Source: Pararhizobium antarcticum
Lineage (GTDB): Bacteria > Pseudomonadota > Alphaproteobacteria > Rhizobiales > Rhizobiaceae
Assembly (NCBI RefSeq): GCF_001885585.1
Contig: NZ_LSRP01000140.1
Coordinates: forward strand, 1-64,000
Reading direction: 5' to 3'
DNA length: 64,000 nucleotides
Shown: positions 26,612 to 34,903 of the stretch, one piece after another
Position numbering within the stretch: the first letter of the stretch is position 1
How the letters are laid out: every line of letters starts with the position of its first letter
Notes under the pieces: model-generated
The model's database searches: none
What the model saw: the letters and a program-made list of their open reading frames with translations, nothing else
What the model was told of the DNA's origin: nothing
Program-made: the position numbers and the translations under genes

Positions 26612-27265
26612 ATGACCGAAACAAAGCCGCAGCAGGACCTTCCCGTCTTCGGACGCCCGTGGATCTTCATTCGCGGTGTCCCGTCGATGGAGTTCCTGCC
26701 ACCCGAGGGCCCGATGGAAATCGCCTTTGCCGGCCGCTCCAATGTCGGCAAGTCCTCGCTGATCAATGCGCTGGTCGGGCATCATGGCCTTGCCCGCACG
26801 TCGAACACGCCGGGTCGAACCCAGGAACTCAACTATTTCGTGCCGGCCGGCTATACCGGCGAAGGCAAGGACCTGCCGCCGATGGCGCTGGTCGACATGC
26901 CGGGCTACGGCTATGCGAAGGCACCGAAGGAAAACGTCGATGCCTGGACGAAGCTGGTTTTCGACTATCTGCGCGGCCGCTCGACGCTGAAACGCGTCTA
27001 TGTGCTGATCGACAGTCGGCACGGCGTCAAGCCGAACGACGAGGAAGCGCTCGCTCTCCTCGACAAGGCCGCCGTATCCTACCAGATCGTCCTGACGAAG
27101 ACCGACAAGATCAAGGACCCGGCCGTGCCGAGGGTGATTGCCGAAACGCAGGAAAAGATCAAAAAAAGACCCGCCGCCTTCCCCGTGGTCCTGTCGACCT
27201 CATCGGAAAAGGGAACGGGCCTCGACGACCTGCGCAGCGCGATCTATACCGCAATCGGCCGCTGA
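26612..27265 (+). CDS. engB: ribosome biogenesis GTP-binding protein YsxC/EngB
   Basis: A 217-residue GTPase needed for late assembly of the large ribosomal subunit. G1 ([15 protein letters not shown]), G2 region ([14 protein letters not shown]), G3 ([11 protein letters not shown]) and G4 (TKTDK) are all present. ATG 26612, with AAGGATGAG upstream, gives the normal length; an earlier start would add a non-conserved tail overlapping the transporter gene. It is a usual neighbour of yidC and argB in rhizobia. Confidence 0.95.
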   Translation: MTETKPQQDLPVFGRPWIFIRGVPSMEFLPPEGPMEIAFAGRSNVGKSSLINALVGHHGLARTSNTPGRTQELNYFVPAGYTGEGKDLPPMALVDMPGYGYAKAPKENVDAWTKLVFDYLRGRSTLKRVYVLIDSRHGVKPNDEEALALLDKAAVSYQIVLTKTDKIKDPAVPRVIAETQEKIKKRPAAFPVVLSTSSEKGTGLDDLRSAIYTAIGR

Positions 27266-27282
27266 TCCTCAGGATAACACCC

Positions 27283-27352
27283 GGTCGCTGGCGCTAGGGT
27301 TGGAAAACGGTCGCTGGCGCTCAGGCTAGCAATAGATCGCTGGCGCTCAGGC
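27283..27352. repeat. three tandem copies of a ~25-bp unit containing TCGCTGGCGCT
   Basis: GGTCGCTGGCGCTAGGGT (27283), GGTCGCTGGCGCTCAGGCT (27309) and GATCGCTGGCGCTCAGGCT (27334) are spaced 26 and 25 bases apart. The last copy contains the msrB stop codon. They fill the gap between engB and the convergent msrB. Confidence 0.8.
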
Positions 27353-27847
27353 TGCCGTTGCCGGAACGAATGTCAGGGCCATGCCATTGATGCAATGCCG
27401 CATTCCGGTCGGCTGCGGACCATCATCGAAGATATGACCGAAATGACCACCGCATCGGCGGCAGTGGCACTCGACGCGGGTCATGAAAAACGACGTGTCT
27501 TCGCGCCGACCGATGCCGCCCTCGATCGCATCCCAGAAGCTGGGCCAGCCCGTGCCGCTGTCGAATTTCGTTTCGGAGGAATAGACCGGAAGGTCGCAGC
27601 CGGCACATTGGAAGATGCCCTTGCGCTTTTCGGTGTCGAGCGCGCTGGTAAATGGTCGCTCGGTGTCTTCCTGTCGCAGGATGCGGAACTGGTCCTCTGT
27701 CAGGATTGCCTTCCACTCGGCTTCCGTCCGAGTGATCTCGAACGTCTCCGTTGAGGCCGCAACGCTGTCACGTGCGAAACGCCCGAGGGCTGCGGTCGCA
27801 AGCAGGGCTGTACCGGAAAAGAGAAAGAAGCGGCGCGTCGTCATCAT
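27347..27847 (-). CDS. msrB: exported peptide methionine-R-sulfoxide reductase MsrB
   Basis: A 166-residue MsrB with an N-terminal export signal carrying twin Arg (TTRRFFLFSGTALLATAAL), suggesting Tat export to the periplasm. The catalytic Cys is in GMRHCINGMALTF. Zinc ligands are in CAGCD and CRRCGGHFGH, and SGTGWPSFW binds substrate. It reduces the R isomer of methionine sulfoxide in oxidised envelope proteins; the electron donor is unknown. It lies upstream-facing beside a fasciclin gene and an ECF sigma/anti-sigma pair on the same strand, pointing to an envelope stress role. Cytosolic MsrB forms lack this leader. Confidence 0.9.
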   Translation of the reverse strand: MMTTRRFFLFSGTALLATAALGRFARDSVAASTETFEITRTEAEWKAILTEDQFRILRQEDTERPFTSALDTEKRKGIFQCAGCDLPVYSSETKFDSGTGWPSFWDAIEGGIGRREDTSFFMTRVECHCRRCGGHFGHIFDDGPQPTGMRHCINGMALTFVPATAA

Positions 27848-27873
27848 GGTTTCCTGCCTGCTGGAAGCGTTTT

Positions 27874-27904
27874 CAGGGCTGAGCCCTGCTTTTAAGGTAC
27901 CTTA
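27874..27904. promoter_or_regulatory. two palindromes in the msrB upstream region
   Basis: CAGGGCT-G-AGCCCTG (27874-27888) and the perfect 12-mer TAAGGTACCTTA (27893-27904) lie 27-57 bases upstream of msrB. Their position fits operators, but no known regulator motif was matched. Confidence 0.35.
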
Positions 27905-27993
27905 TGCGCGGTTTGCGGCCTCGGCAAAACAAATGGGATCAAACCCCCGTGAATACCGTGATGGTCAGCCGTCTTTACCCCCTGCGTTGACGT

Positions 27994-28026
27994 AAAAAGG
28001 CCGCTGGCGAGTGAAAACCAGCGGCC
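27994..28026 (-). terminator. intrinsic terminator of the fasciclin gene
   Basis: GGCCGCTGG and CCAGCGGCC pair perfectly around a 10-base loop. On the minus strand the stem is followed by TTTTTACG. It lies about 77 bases past the fasciclin stop. Confidence 0.8.
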
Positions 28027-28102
28027 CTGCAGCCGGGAGCGGGATTGATACCCCCGGCCTGGAGCCGAAATGCGATCAGGGACCGCATGCGGCTCTAAAA
28101 CA

Positions 28103-28660
28103 TCAGGCCTTCGGCAGAAGAACCTTGTCGATCACGTGGATGACGCCATTCGACTGCTTGACGTCGGCGATCGTTACCGTGGCAACGCCGCCAGTTTCGT
28201 CGGTCAGCGTGACCTTGCCGCCTTCAGCCTTGGCCTGCAGCACGCAGCCGCCAACGGTCGTCACGGCGTGTGTGCCGCCATCATCGGCGATCATCTTAGC
28301 GAGTGCTTCCGACATGACATCGGCCGCAACCACATGGCAGGTCAGGACCTTGGTCAGCGCGTCCTTGCTTTCAGGCTTCAGAAGTGTGTCGACAGTGCCA
28401 GCCGGAAGGGCTGCAAAGGCTTCGTTGGTTGGAGCAAAAACGGTGAAAGGACCGGCGCCCGAGAGGGTCTCGACAAGACCGGCTGCCTTAACGGCTGCAA
28501 CCAATGTGGTGTGGTCCTTCGAATTGACGGCGTTCTCGACGATATTCTTGTCTTCGTACATTGCGGCACCGCCGACCATCGGATTTTCGGCATGGGCGGC
28601 AAGCGTGCCGGCGCCGAGAACGGTAGCAATCGTCAGCGTACGGATCATGGACTTGAACAT
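28103..28660 (-). CDS. exported fasciclin (FAS1)-domain protein
   Basis: A 185-residue protein with a signal peptide (MIRTLTIATVLGAGTLAAHA) and one FAS1 domain (about 40-183). The two conserved FAS1 boxes are seen: GPFTVFAPTNEAFAAL and the C-terminal NGVIHVIDKVLLP. Such domains mediate adhesion or matrix contact; bacterial versions are often induced by stress. RBS CAGGAGA precedes ATG 28660. A possible ECF-type promoter lies 100-125 bases upstream. It is downstream of the anti-sigma gene on the same strand, separated by 276 bases, so it probably is its own transcription unit controlled by that sigma factor. Confidence 0.88.
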   Translation of the reverse strand: MFKSMIRTLTIATVLGAGTLAAHAENPMVGGAAMYEDKNIVENAVNSKDHTTLVAAVKAAGLVETLSGAGPFTVFAPTNEAFAALPAGTVDTLLKPESKDALTKVLTCHVVAADVMSEALAKMIADDGGTHAVTTVGGCVLQAKAEGGKVTLTDETGGVATVTIADVKQSNGVIHVIDKVLLPKA

Positions 28661-28758
28661 AAATCTTCTCCTGTTTATCTCGCAAACCCGGGACCCGGGC
28701 CTCTCCCGACATCCCCTGGGGATGCCTGCGATCCCTCTCTGCGGGGAACAGGATGACT

Positions 28759-28785
28759 AACGGGAGGGCTGCAAAAAGAGTTTCA
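28759..28785 (-). promoter_or_regulatory. candidate ECF sigma promoter of the fasciclin gene
   Basis: On the minus strand TGAAAC (28780-28785) and CGTT (28759-28762) are separated by 17 bases. This is close to the GAAC/CGTT style of many ECF and EcfG sigma promoters. It lies about 100 bases before the fasciclin ATG. Assignment to the adjacent sigma factor is inference. Confidence 0.45.
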
Positions 28786-28936
28786 GGAAAATTCATCTTT
28801 TCGCAATTTATTGATTTTTAATGATTTTTTGAATCTTCGCCGAATTCATTAAAAAACGGCACTCCTGAAGTGGCCCGCCATGAAATCCGGATCAGTAACC
28901 ATTGACTTACATTTTTTTGCGATTGCGGGCCTCGCC

Positions 28937-29668
28937 TTAGCGATTGCGCGCCTTGCCCGCGGCAATGACCGGACCGGTGGCCGAGCCTGTCGGTGATCCG
29001 CCGAACGGTTCGACGCTGACGGCCAACGTCGTGCCCTCGCCGATCTTCGCGCGCAACTCGGGCGCGATGACGATTTCGCCATTTCCGGTCTGCGGTAGCA
29101 CACCCAGGGATTGCGGCGGCGTATCGCCAACGATCAGCCAGAGTTCCAGCGACTTCTCCTCGGTCTGGCGTGCGGCAACCGGGGTGACGCGCAGCGTGCC
29201 GTTTTCACCATCATACTGGGCGAACAGGTTCATCGAGGCGCTGCCATCGCCTGAAAGTTCGGCCACCAGCGGCGATGCGATCTTGGGATCGGACAGGAGT
29301 GCGCTGTTGATCGTGCCGAGCCCAGCCATGCCGATCACGGCGGCGAGCGTCAACCCGCGCCAGAGCGCCAGGGAATTCCAGAACCCGCCAGAGGCTGCGC
29401 CAGCGGGGGTGCCCTGCACGGCTTCGGCAAACAACCTGCGTTCTATCGTCGACAGAACCCGCGTCGGCGGCGCAATCGGTTCGACTTCGTCCTCGAAGGA
29501 GGAGAGATTGTCCTGCCAGCGGCCAACCATGGCGGCAAAGGAGCGGTCAAGCACCATGCGCGCCTCGACCCGGCGACGGTCATCGACCGACAGAACGCCG
29601 AGCACGTATTCTCCCGCGATCACTTCATCGCGCCGGAAATCTCCGCTTTCGGGTTTCTGTGGGGTCAT
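28937..29668 (-). CDS. RskA-type anti-sigma factor
   Basis: A 243-residue membrane anti-sigma factor. A cytoplasmic N-terminal zinc-less anti-sigma domain (about 1-80, EYVLGVLSVDDRRRVEARM) should bind the sigma factor. One transmembrane helix (about 105-123) follows, then a periplasmic RskA C-terminal domain with KSLELWLIVGDTPPQSLGVL and the closing SVEPFGGSPTGSATGPVIAA, diagnostic for the RskA family. The start ATG 29668 overlaps the sigma gene stop (ATGA), so synthesis is coupled one to one. Signal release may involve regulated proteolysis as for mycobacterial RskA; no protease gene is nearby. Confidence 0.88.
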   Translation of the reverse strand: MTPQKPESGDFRRDEVIAGEYVLGVLSVDDRRRVEARMVLDRSFAAMVGRWQDNLSSFEDEVEPIAPPTRVLSTIERRLFAEAVQGTPAGAASGGFWNSLALWRGLTLAAVIGMAGLGTINSALLSDPKIASPLVAELSGDGSASMNLFAQYDGENGTLRVTPVAARQTEEKSLELWLIVGDTPPQSLGVLPQTGNGEIVIAPELRAKIGEGTTLAVSVEPFGGSPTGSATGPVIAAGKARNR

Positions 29669-30204
29669 TGATCCATGCACTCTCTCAGTTTCAGCAGGCT
29701 GCGCCGCAGCCAGGTCCGCATCGTGTTCAGCGGCACGTTGAAAAGCTCTGCCAGTTCCTGATAGCTCAATCCCTCGACATAGGCCTTGCGCACGGCGTCG
29801 GCGCGGTCGCTGTCGAGTTGTTGCATGCAGGTGTCGATCCGTCGTCCTTCCGCGCTGTTCAGCGCCGATTTTTCGGGATCGGGCGAAGAATCGGCCAGAT
29901 CATAAGCCTCGTCAATCGTGTTTGCCACCGGCTTTCGAGCCCGGATCATGTCGATCGCATGGTTTCTGGCAATCGCCGACAGCCAGGCCATCGGGCTCGT
30001 CTCGCCGGTCGCATAGCGATCGGACCTCTGCCAGACCTTGATGTAGATTTCCTGCAAAGCCTCTTCCGCCTCGTTCCTGTCCCGCAAGATACGAATGCAG
30101 ATGGCGAAAAGTTTCGGAGAGGTGTTTTTATAGAGTTCTGAAAAAGCGGCGCGATCCCTCAGCGAAACGCGGCCAATGAGCGTGGAAATATCGTCAATGG
30201 TCAT
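29665..30204 (-). CDS. ECF RNA polymerase sigma factor (SigK/RpoE-like)
   Basis: A 179-residue extracytoplasmic function sigma factor. Region 2 (about 20-85) contains RDRNEAEEALQEIYIKVWQ and SPMAWLSAIARNHAID. Region 4 (about 115-170) carries the helix-turn-helix GLSYQELAELFNVPLNTMRT, which reads the -35 element. No long extra domains are present. ATG 30204 is preferred over an upstream in-frame ATG because the extra 15 residues are not sigma-like. The gene overlaps its anti-sigma partner. It probably activates the fasciclin gene and perhaps itself and msrB; only the fasciclin promoter gives a visible candidate site. Confidence 0.92.
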   Translation of the reverse strand: MTIDDISTLIGRVSLRDRAAFSELYKNTSPKLFAICIRILRDRNEAEEALQEIYIKVWQRSDRYATGETSPMAWLSAIARNHAIDMIRARKPVANTIDEAYDLADSSPDPEKSALNSAEGRRIDTCMQQLDSDRADAVRKAYVEGLSYQELAELFNVPLNTMRTWLRRSLLKLRECMDQ

Positions 30205-30461
30205 TGAGAATTCCGGTCTCCATCCCGTTACGGCAAATATAGGGCACAATCTGCTGGATAGAAGGGCAGGCGGACCCGATAGCGTGCGCCATATCGCGAC
30301 CAGACGTCATTACGGTTTTATCTCTTGCGTGGATCATCTCAATCGGTACTGACCTGCATTGGGAACTTGCATTGAAGCGTGATGCCGTTAAAGGAAACGT
30401 GCAGATTTCACGAGGCCGCAACGCCGCTTCCGACACGCCACCTGTTATTCGAGGGTTCATC

Positions 30462-31349
30462 ATGTCCTTATCCGAAAGCGAAACCCAGGCGCGCCTCCTC
30501 GCGCAGGCCCTGCCCTACATGCAGCGCTACGAGAACAAGACGATCGTCGTCAAATATGGTGGCCATGCCATGGGCGATCCGGAACTGGGCAAGGCATTCG
30601 CCGCTGACGTGGCGCTTCTGAAGCAATCCGGCGTCAACCCGATCGTCGTGCATGGCGGCGGTCCGCAGATCGGCGCCATGCTGACCAAGATGGGCATCGA
30701 ATCAAAATTCGAGGGCGGCCTGCGCGTCACCGATCAAAAAACCGTCGAGATCGTCGAAATGGTCCTTGCCGGTTCGATCAACAAGGAAATCGTTGCGCTG
30801 ATCAACCAGACCGGCGAATGGGCAATTGGCCTTTGCGGCAAGGACGGCAACATGGTTTTTGCCGAAAAGGCGCGCAAGACCGTCATCGACCCGGACAGCA
30901 ACATCGAGCGGGTGCTTGATCTCGGTTTTGTCGGCGAGGTGGTCGAGGTCGACCGCACGCTGCTCGACCTTCTGGCGAAGTCCGAAATGATCCCGGTGAT
31001 TGCGCCTGTGGCCCCCGGCCGCGACGGACACACCTACAACATCAATGCCGATACGTTTGCCGGCGCCATTGCCGGCGCGCTGAACGCCACGCGCCTTCTG
31101 TTCCTCACCGACGTGCCCGGCGTGCTCGACAAGAACAAGGAACTGATCAAGGAGCTTTCGGTCGCCGAGGCACGTGCACTGATCAAGGACGGCACGATCT
31201 CCGGCGGCATGATCCCCAAGGTCGAGACCTGCATCGAGGCGATCAATGCCGGCGTCCAGGGCGTCGTCATCCTCAACGGCAAGACCGCGCATTCGGTGCT
31301 GCTCGAAATTTTCACGGAGCATGGTGCGGGAACACTGATCGTTCCCTGA
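30462..31349 (+). CDS. argB: acetylglutamate kinase
   Basis: A 295-residue amino-acid kinase catalysing the second step of arginine synthesis, phosphorylation of N-acetylglutamate by ATP. Motifs include [14 protein letters not shown] (phosphate-binding Lys), [15 protein letters not shown] and [20 protein letters not shown]. The regulatory N-terminal helix ([15 protein letters not shown]) typical of arginine-sensitive hexameric enzymes is present, so feedback inhibition by arginine is expected. ATG 30462 is chosen over an upstream start. Its 260-base upstream region is shared with the divergent sigma factor. Confidence 0.96.
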   Translation: MSLSESETQARLLAQALPYMQRYENKTIVVKYGGHAMGDPELGKAFAADVALLKQSGVNPIVVHGGGPQIGAMLTKMGIESKFEGGLRVTDQKTVEIVEMVLAGSINKEIVALINQTGEWAIGLCGKDGNMVFAEKARKTVIDPDSNIERVLDLGFVGEVVEVDRTLLDLLAKSEMIPVIAPVAPGRDGHTYNINADTFAGAIAGALNATRLLFLTDVPGVLDKNKELIKELSVAEARALIKDGTISGGMIPKVETCIEAINAGVQGVVILNGKTAHSVLLEIFTEHGAGTLIVP

Positions 31350-31372
31350 TCCAAGTGCTACTCTTGGCAGGT

Positions 31373-32140
31373 CTAAGACTTGTAGATGCCCTGCGCCTGT
31401 TCCTTCAGCCACGCGATCATAGCGCGGTAGGGGAACGGGCCATGGCTGATGCGGGCGACGCCCAGGGCAGCGAGTGTTGCGACATCGGGGCTACCGGGCT
31501 TCATCATGACGTTGACCGGCAGAGATACCGCCTTGCAGATACGGGCGATCAAGGCGGGATCTGACAGGCCGGGCACAAAGAAGCCTCTGGCGCCGGCCTT
31601 TTCGTAGGCATAGCCACGCTGGATGGCTTCATCCAGCAGATCGGCGTGTTTTGCGCCATCCGGCTCCTTCAGGAACACATCGGTGCGGGCGTTGACGAAG
31701 AACGGCAGGTCGCGGGCATCGGCCATGGCGCGGATCGCGGCAAGGCGCTCCGCCTGCGCCTCGATGCCGTGCAGCCCCTCGCCGCCGACGACCTGGTCTT
31801 CGATGTTGACGCCGACGGCACCGGCATTGACAATATGCGCGACATTGATCGCGATTTCACCCGGTGTTTCCGCATAACCACCCTCAAAATCGATCGACAC
31901 CGGCAGGTCGGTGGCGCCGACGATGCCGCGGGCGATGTCGCACAGAAGCAAAAGCGGAATTTTCTGCCCGTCACCAAAACCGCCGGTGGCCGCCACCGAC
32001 CAGCTGCCGGTGGCCAGCGCCCTGGCACCGGATTCGGCGACGGCAACGGCGCTGCCGACATCCCAGATGTTATAGAGCACCACCGGCTCGCCCTTGCGGT
32101 GCAAGGCTGCAAAGGCTCTGGCCTTTTCGATCTGGTTCAT
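31373..32140 (-). CDS. isocitrate lyase / PEP mutase superfamily protein
   Basis: A 255-residue TIM-barrel enzyme of the PEP mutase/isocitrate lyase superfamily. Visible are NIWDVGSAVAVAESGARALATGS, SIDFEGGYAETPGEIAINV with the metal-binding Asp, and GVNIEDQVVGG. The usual catalytic KKCGH loop of isocitrate lyases is absent, so it resembles 2-methylisocitrate-lyase-like or carboxyphosphonoenolpyruvate mutase-like proteins of unknown substrate. RBS GGAGGACGTT sits directly before ATG 32140. A DMT transporter gene lies 35 bases upstream on the same strand and is probably co-transcribed. Confidence 0.8.
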   Translation of the reverse strand: MNQIEKARAFAALHRKGEPVVLYNIWDVGSAVAVAESGARALATGSWSVAATGGFGDGQKIPLLLLCDIARGIVGATDLPVSIDFEGGYAETPGEIAINVAHIVNAGAVGVNIEDQVVGGEGLHGIEAQAERLAAIRAMADARDLPFFVNARTDVFLKEPDGAKHADLLDEAIQRGYAYEKAGARGFFVPGLSDPALIARICKAVSLPVNVMMKPGSPDVATLAALGVARISHGPFPYRAMIAWLKEQAQGIYKS

Positions 32141-32174
32141 AACGTCCTCCCGACAGCGATCGGGGACTGTTCTA

Positions 32175-33089
32175 TCAAAATACCAGAAGCATGACGACAC
32201 CCAGTACGATCAGCAGGCAACCGATCACCTCGAGCCGGTTGATCCATTCGCGGAAAATGAATACGGCGGAGGCAAAGGTGAAGAGCATCTCGACCTGCGC
32301 CACGACCTTGACGATCGCGGCCTGCTGCAGCGTCATCGCCATGAACCAGCCGAAAGAGGCGGAAGCACCGGCAAAGCCGACCAGCAGCCCCGGTTTCCAG
32401 GCCGCCGCAACACGCTTCAGTTCGTCGGGCTCGCGGGCGAGGATCCAGCCGAGCATGATGAGCGTCTGCAGCAGGATGACGAAGCCGAGCGTAAAGCTCG
32501 CCTGCATGACAAAATCCGGCTGCGGCAGGCTGGGCGCCAGTGCCAGGGAGGCCGACCGGTAGGAAACGGCGGACAGGCCGAAGAAGGTACCCGACAAAAG
32601 CCCGATGCCGGCCGTCCGCGTGAAAACCGAGGTGACCAGGGATTTGACGCTGAGCGGCGTGCGGGCCACCGAGATGATCATCACGCCGACGACGGAAATG
32701 GCGATCGCGATCACCGTGCCCTGACTTGCCGCCTCGCCCAGAAACAGCAGCGCAAACAGCGCGGCCTGCGCGGGTTCCGTGCGTGAATAGGCTGTTCCGA
32801 CCGCAAAATTGCGGAAGGAGAAGAGGTGCACGAGCAGGAAGGTCGCCGCGATCTGGCCAAGGCCGCCGATGACGGCCCAGAGGAAGAAGATCCCATCCGG
32901 CACCGGCAGCGGATGACCAAACCCGCGCCACAGGACCAGGAGGTAGAACAGCGCGAACGGCACCCCGAAGCCGAAGCGCACGAAGGTGGCGCCTGTCGTC
33001 CCCATCACGCCCTTCAGATGCTTCTGCATCGCCGAGCGAATGTTCTGGAGAAAGGCGGCTGCGAAGGTGATGATGACCCAGGTTTCCAT
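32175..33089 (-). CDS. DMT-superfamily transporter
   Basis: A 304-residue membrane protein with ten hydrophobic segments in two EamA-like halves. The conserved ending of the first half (GTAYSRTEPAQAALFALLFL) and of the second (VKVVAQVEMLFTFASAVFIF, followed by EWINRLEVIGCLLIVLG) are visible. It likely moves a small metabolite. Start ATG 33089 (METWVIITF) was chosen over ATG 33104 for its family-like N-terminus. It is followed closely by the PEP-mutase-like gene, suggesting the two act on related compounds. Confidence 0.85.
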   Translation of the reverse strand: METWVIITFAAAFLQNIRSAMQKHLKGVMGTTGATFVRFGFGVPFALFYLLVLWRGFGHPLPVPDGIFFLWAVIGGLGQIAATFLLVHLFSFRNFAVGTAYSRTEPAQAALFALLFLGEAASQGTVIAIAISVVGVMIISVARTPLSVKSLVTSVFTRTAGIGLLSGTFFGLSAVSYRSASLALAPSLPQPDFVMQASFTLGFVILLQTLIMLGWILAREPDELKRVAAAWKPGLLVGFAGASASFGWFMAMTLQQAAIVKVVAQVEMLFTFASAVFIFREWINRLEVIGCLLIVLGVVMLLVF

Positions 33090-33269
33090 GCAGCCCGCTA
33101 GCATGCGCGCCCACCGGAATCCATCACCATGGCCGCACAGAAATGCAAACCGTCGCCTTTCGGACACAGACCCTGGCGTTTCGGCGCGATACAAAGGACG
33201 GACGGAACGCGGCTTGTGCCTTGCGGTCCGTGATCCAACGTCGCACTTGATTTGCACCGGAGCGGCCGC

Positions 33270-33995
33270 ATGCCCGATCTGCACTACGAAGAGCCCCTGC
33301 TGGCAGACCTCTACGACCTCGACAGCGGCTGGTCGATCGATCGCGATTTCTATCTGTCGCTGGCGGGCAAGCCACCCCAGCGTATACTTGACCTCGGCTG
33401 CGGCACGGGGCTGCTGTGCCATGCCTATGCTGGTCTGGGACATGCGGTGACCGGGGTCGATCCGGCCAAGGCGATGCTCGACGTGGCGCGCAGGAAGCCC
33501 AACGGCGAGCGGATCGAATGGATCCGGTCGGACGCCCAGAGTTTCCGCTCAGCCGAACGGTTCGACCTGATTATCATGACCGGCAATGCCTTTCAGGTGT
33601 TTCTCGAAGACCGGGATATATTGGCGACCTTTGCAACCATGCGCGACCATCTTGCCGAAAACGGCAGGATCGCCTTCGAAAGCCGCAACCCCGCCCTCGA
33701 CTGGCCATCGCGCTGGAACAGGGATGCCGATCTTGACGCCGGCGGATGCATCATTCGCCAATCCCGTCGGGTTCTGGCGATGACGGACAAGCGCATTGCG
33801 TTCGACACCATCTATGCGCTGGGCGATCGGACGCTCGTCTCAAGCAGCGCACTGCTTTTTCTGTCGCGAGACGAGATCGAGGCGCGGCTGACCGCATCCG
33901 GTCTTCAGGTGGAGGCCGTCTATGGCGACTGGGCATGCCAGCCGTTCGATGCCGCAACGGCGGAGGAAATGGTCTTTATCGCAAGGGCTGCCTGA
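33270..33995 (+). CDS. class I SAM-dependent methyltransferase
   Basis: A 241-residue Rossmann-fold methyltransferase. Motif I (ILDLGCGTGLLCHAYA) binds S-adenosylmethionine, and the acidic loop GVDPAKAMLDVARRK and LIIMTGNAFQVF follow in order. The C-terminal half with a beta-rich lid (about 145-235) is typical of small-molecule methyltransferases. The acceptor is unknown. ATG 33270 begins MPDLHYEEPLLADLYD. It sits between a divergent transporter and the HAD phosphatase, 48 bases upstream of the latter. Confidence 0.85.
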   Translation: MPDLHYEEPLLADLYDLDSGWSIDRDFYLSLAGKPPQRILDLGCGTGLLCHAYAGLGHAVTGVDPAKAMLDVARRKPNGERIEWIRSDAQSFRSAERFDLIIMTGNAFQVFLEDRDILATFATMRDHLAENGRIAFESRNPALDWPSRWNRDADLDAGGCIIRQSRRVLAMTDKRIAFDTIYALGDRTLVSSSALLFLSRDEIEARLTASGLQVEAVYGDWACQPFDAATAEEMVFIARAA

Positions 33996-34043
33996 GCATG
34001 ATTTTTCTTTTGCGTCTGTCGCGCCGCATGGCATAAGTCGGGC

Positions 34044-34757
34044 ATGAAAAACCGCGAACTCCTGCCGACCAAAGCCGATTTCACCCATGTCACCGACTGG
34101 GTCTTCGATCTCGACAACACGCTGTATCCGCACCACGTCAATCTGTTCTCGCAGATCGACCGCAACATGACGGCCTATGTGTCGGCGCTGCTGACGCTTG
34201 ATCCTGTCGCGGCCAGGACGCTGCAGAAACAGTATTACCGCGACCACGGCACCACGCTCCAGGGGCTGATGCTGCACCACGGCGTTGATCCCAACGATTT
34301 TCTCGAAAAGGCCCATGCGATCGACTACGAGGTCGTTCCGGCCGACCCGGAACTCGGTGACGCGATCAAGGCGCTGCCCGGCCGCAAGTTCATCTTTACC
34401 AATGGCAGCGTCCGCCATGCCGAGATGACCGCACGGCGCCTGGGTATCCTCGATCATTTCGACGACATCTTCGACATCGTGGCTGCGGATTTCGTGCCGA
34501 AGCCGGCCGGCGATACCTATGACAAGTTCATGAGCCTGCACCGCGTGGATACCAAACGCGCCGCGATGTTTGAGGACCTGCCGCGCAACCTTGTCGTACC
34601 GAAGGCGCTGGGCATGAAGACGGTGCTGCTGGTGCCGCGCAATTTCGAATATGAATTTGCCGAAGCCTGGGAAAAAAGCGCGGATACCGACGAGCAGGCA
34701 GACTTCGTCACGGAAGACCTGGCCGGCTTCCTGAACCGCCTGCTTTCGGACATGTAG
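34044..34757 (+). CDS. HAD-family pyrimidine 5'-nucleotidase
   Basis: A 237-residue HAD hydrolase. The nucleophile motif is VFDLDNTLYP (motif I). FTNGSVRHAEMTARRLG follows (motif II) and the acidic motif is MFEDLPRNL with a preceding Lys. The helical cap sits between motif I and II, as in the pyrimidine 5'-nucleotidase/Sdt1 group that dephosphorylates UMP or CMP. Rhizobial genomes often keep this gene between argB and dapD. Exact substrate is not shown by sequence. Confidence 0.85.
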   Translation: MKNRELLPTKADFTHVTDWVFDLDNTLYPHHVNLFSQIDRNMTAYVSALLTLDPVAARTLQKQYYRDHGTTLQGLMLHHGVDPNDFLEKAHAIDYEVVPADPELGDAIKALPGRKFIFTNGSVRHAEMTARRLGILDHFDDIFDIVAADFVPKPAGDTYDKFMSLHRVDTKRAAMFEDLPRNLVVPKALGMKTVLLVPRNFEYEFAEAWEKSADTDEQADFVTEDLAGFLNRLLSDM

Positions 34758-34903
34758 CGCAATGTCCGGACATGCCCGGCACAGTTTCGCCATCAAAAAA
34801 TCGCTTTAAGGTCAAAGGGTTAAATTACCAAAGTTTAACTGGTCGATGGGGCCGGTTCGCGTATGCTTTCGGTCAGGGACAAGGATCACTGAAAGGAAAC
34901 ACC

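Noticed and set aside
27283-27352. Possible CRISPR-like array from the TCGCTGGCGCT units
   Set aside because: There are only three short units with 6-14 base gaps, and no cas genes.
30205-30461. Autoregulatory ECF promoter upstream of the sigma gene
   Set aside because: No GAAC/CGTT pair with 16-17 base spacing was found; the nearest plus-strand combination has a 19-base spacer and points toward argB.
31373-32140. True isocitrate lyase
   Set aside because: It is about half the length of AceA and lacks the catalytic KKCGH motif.
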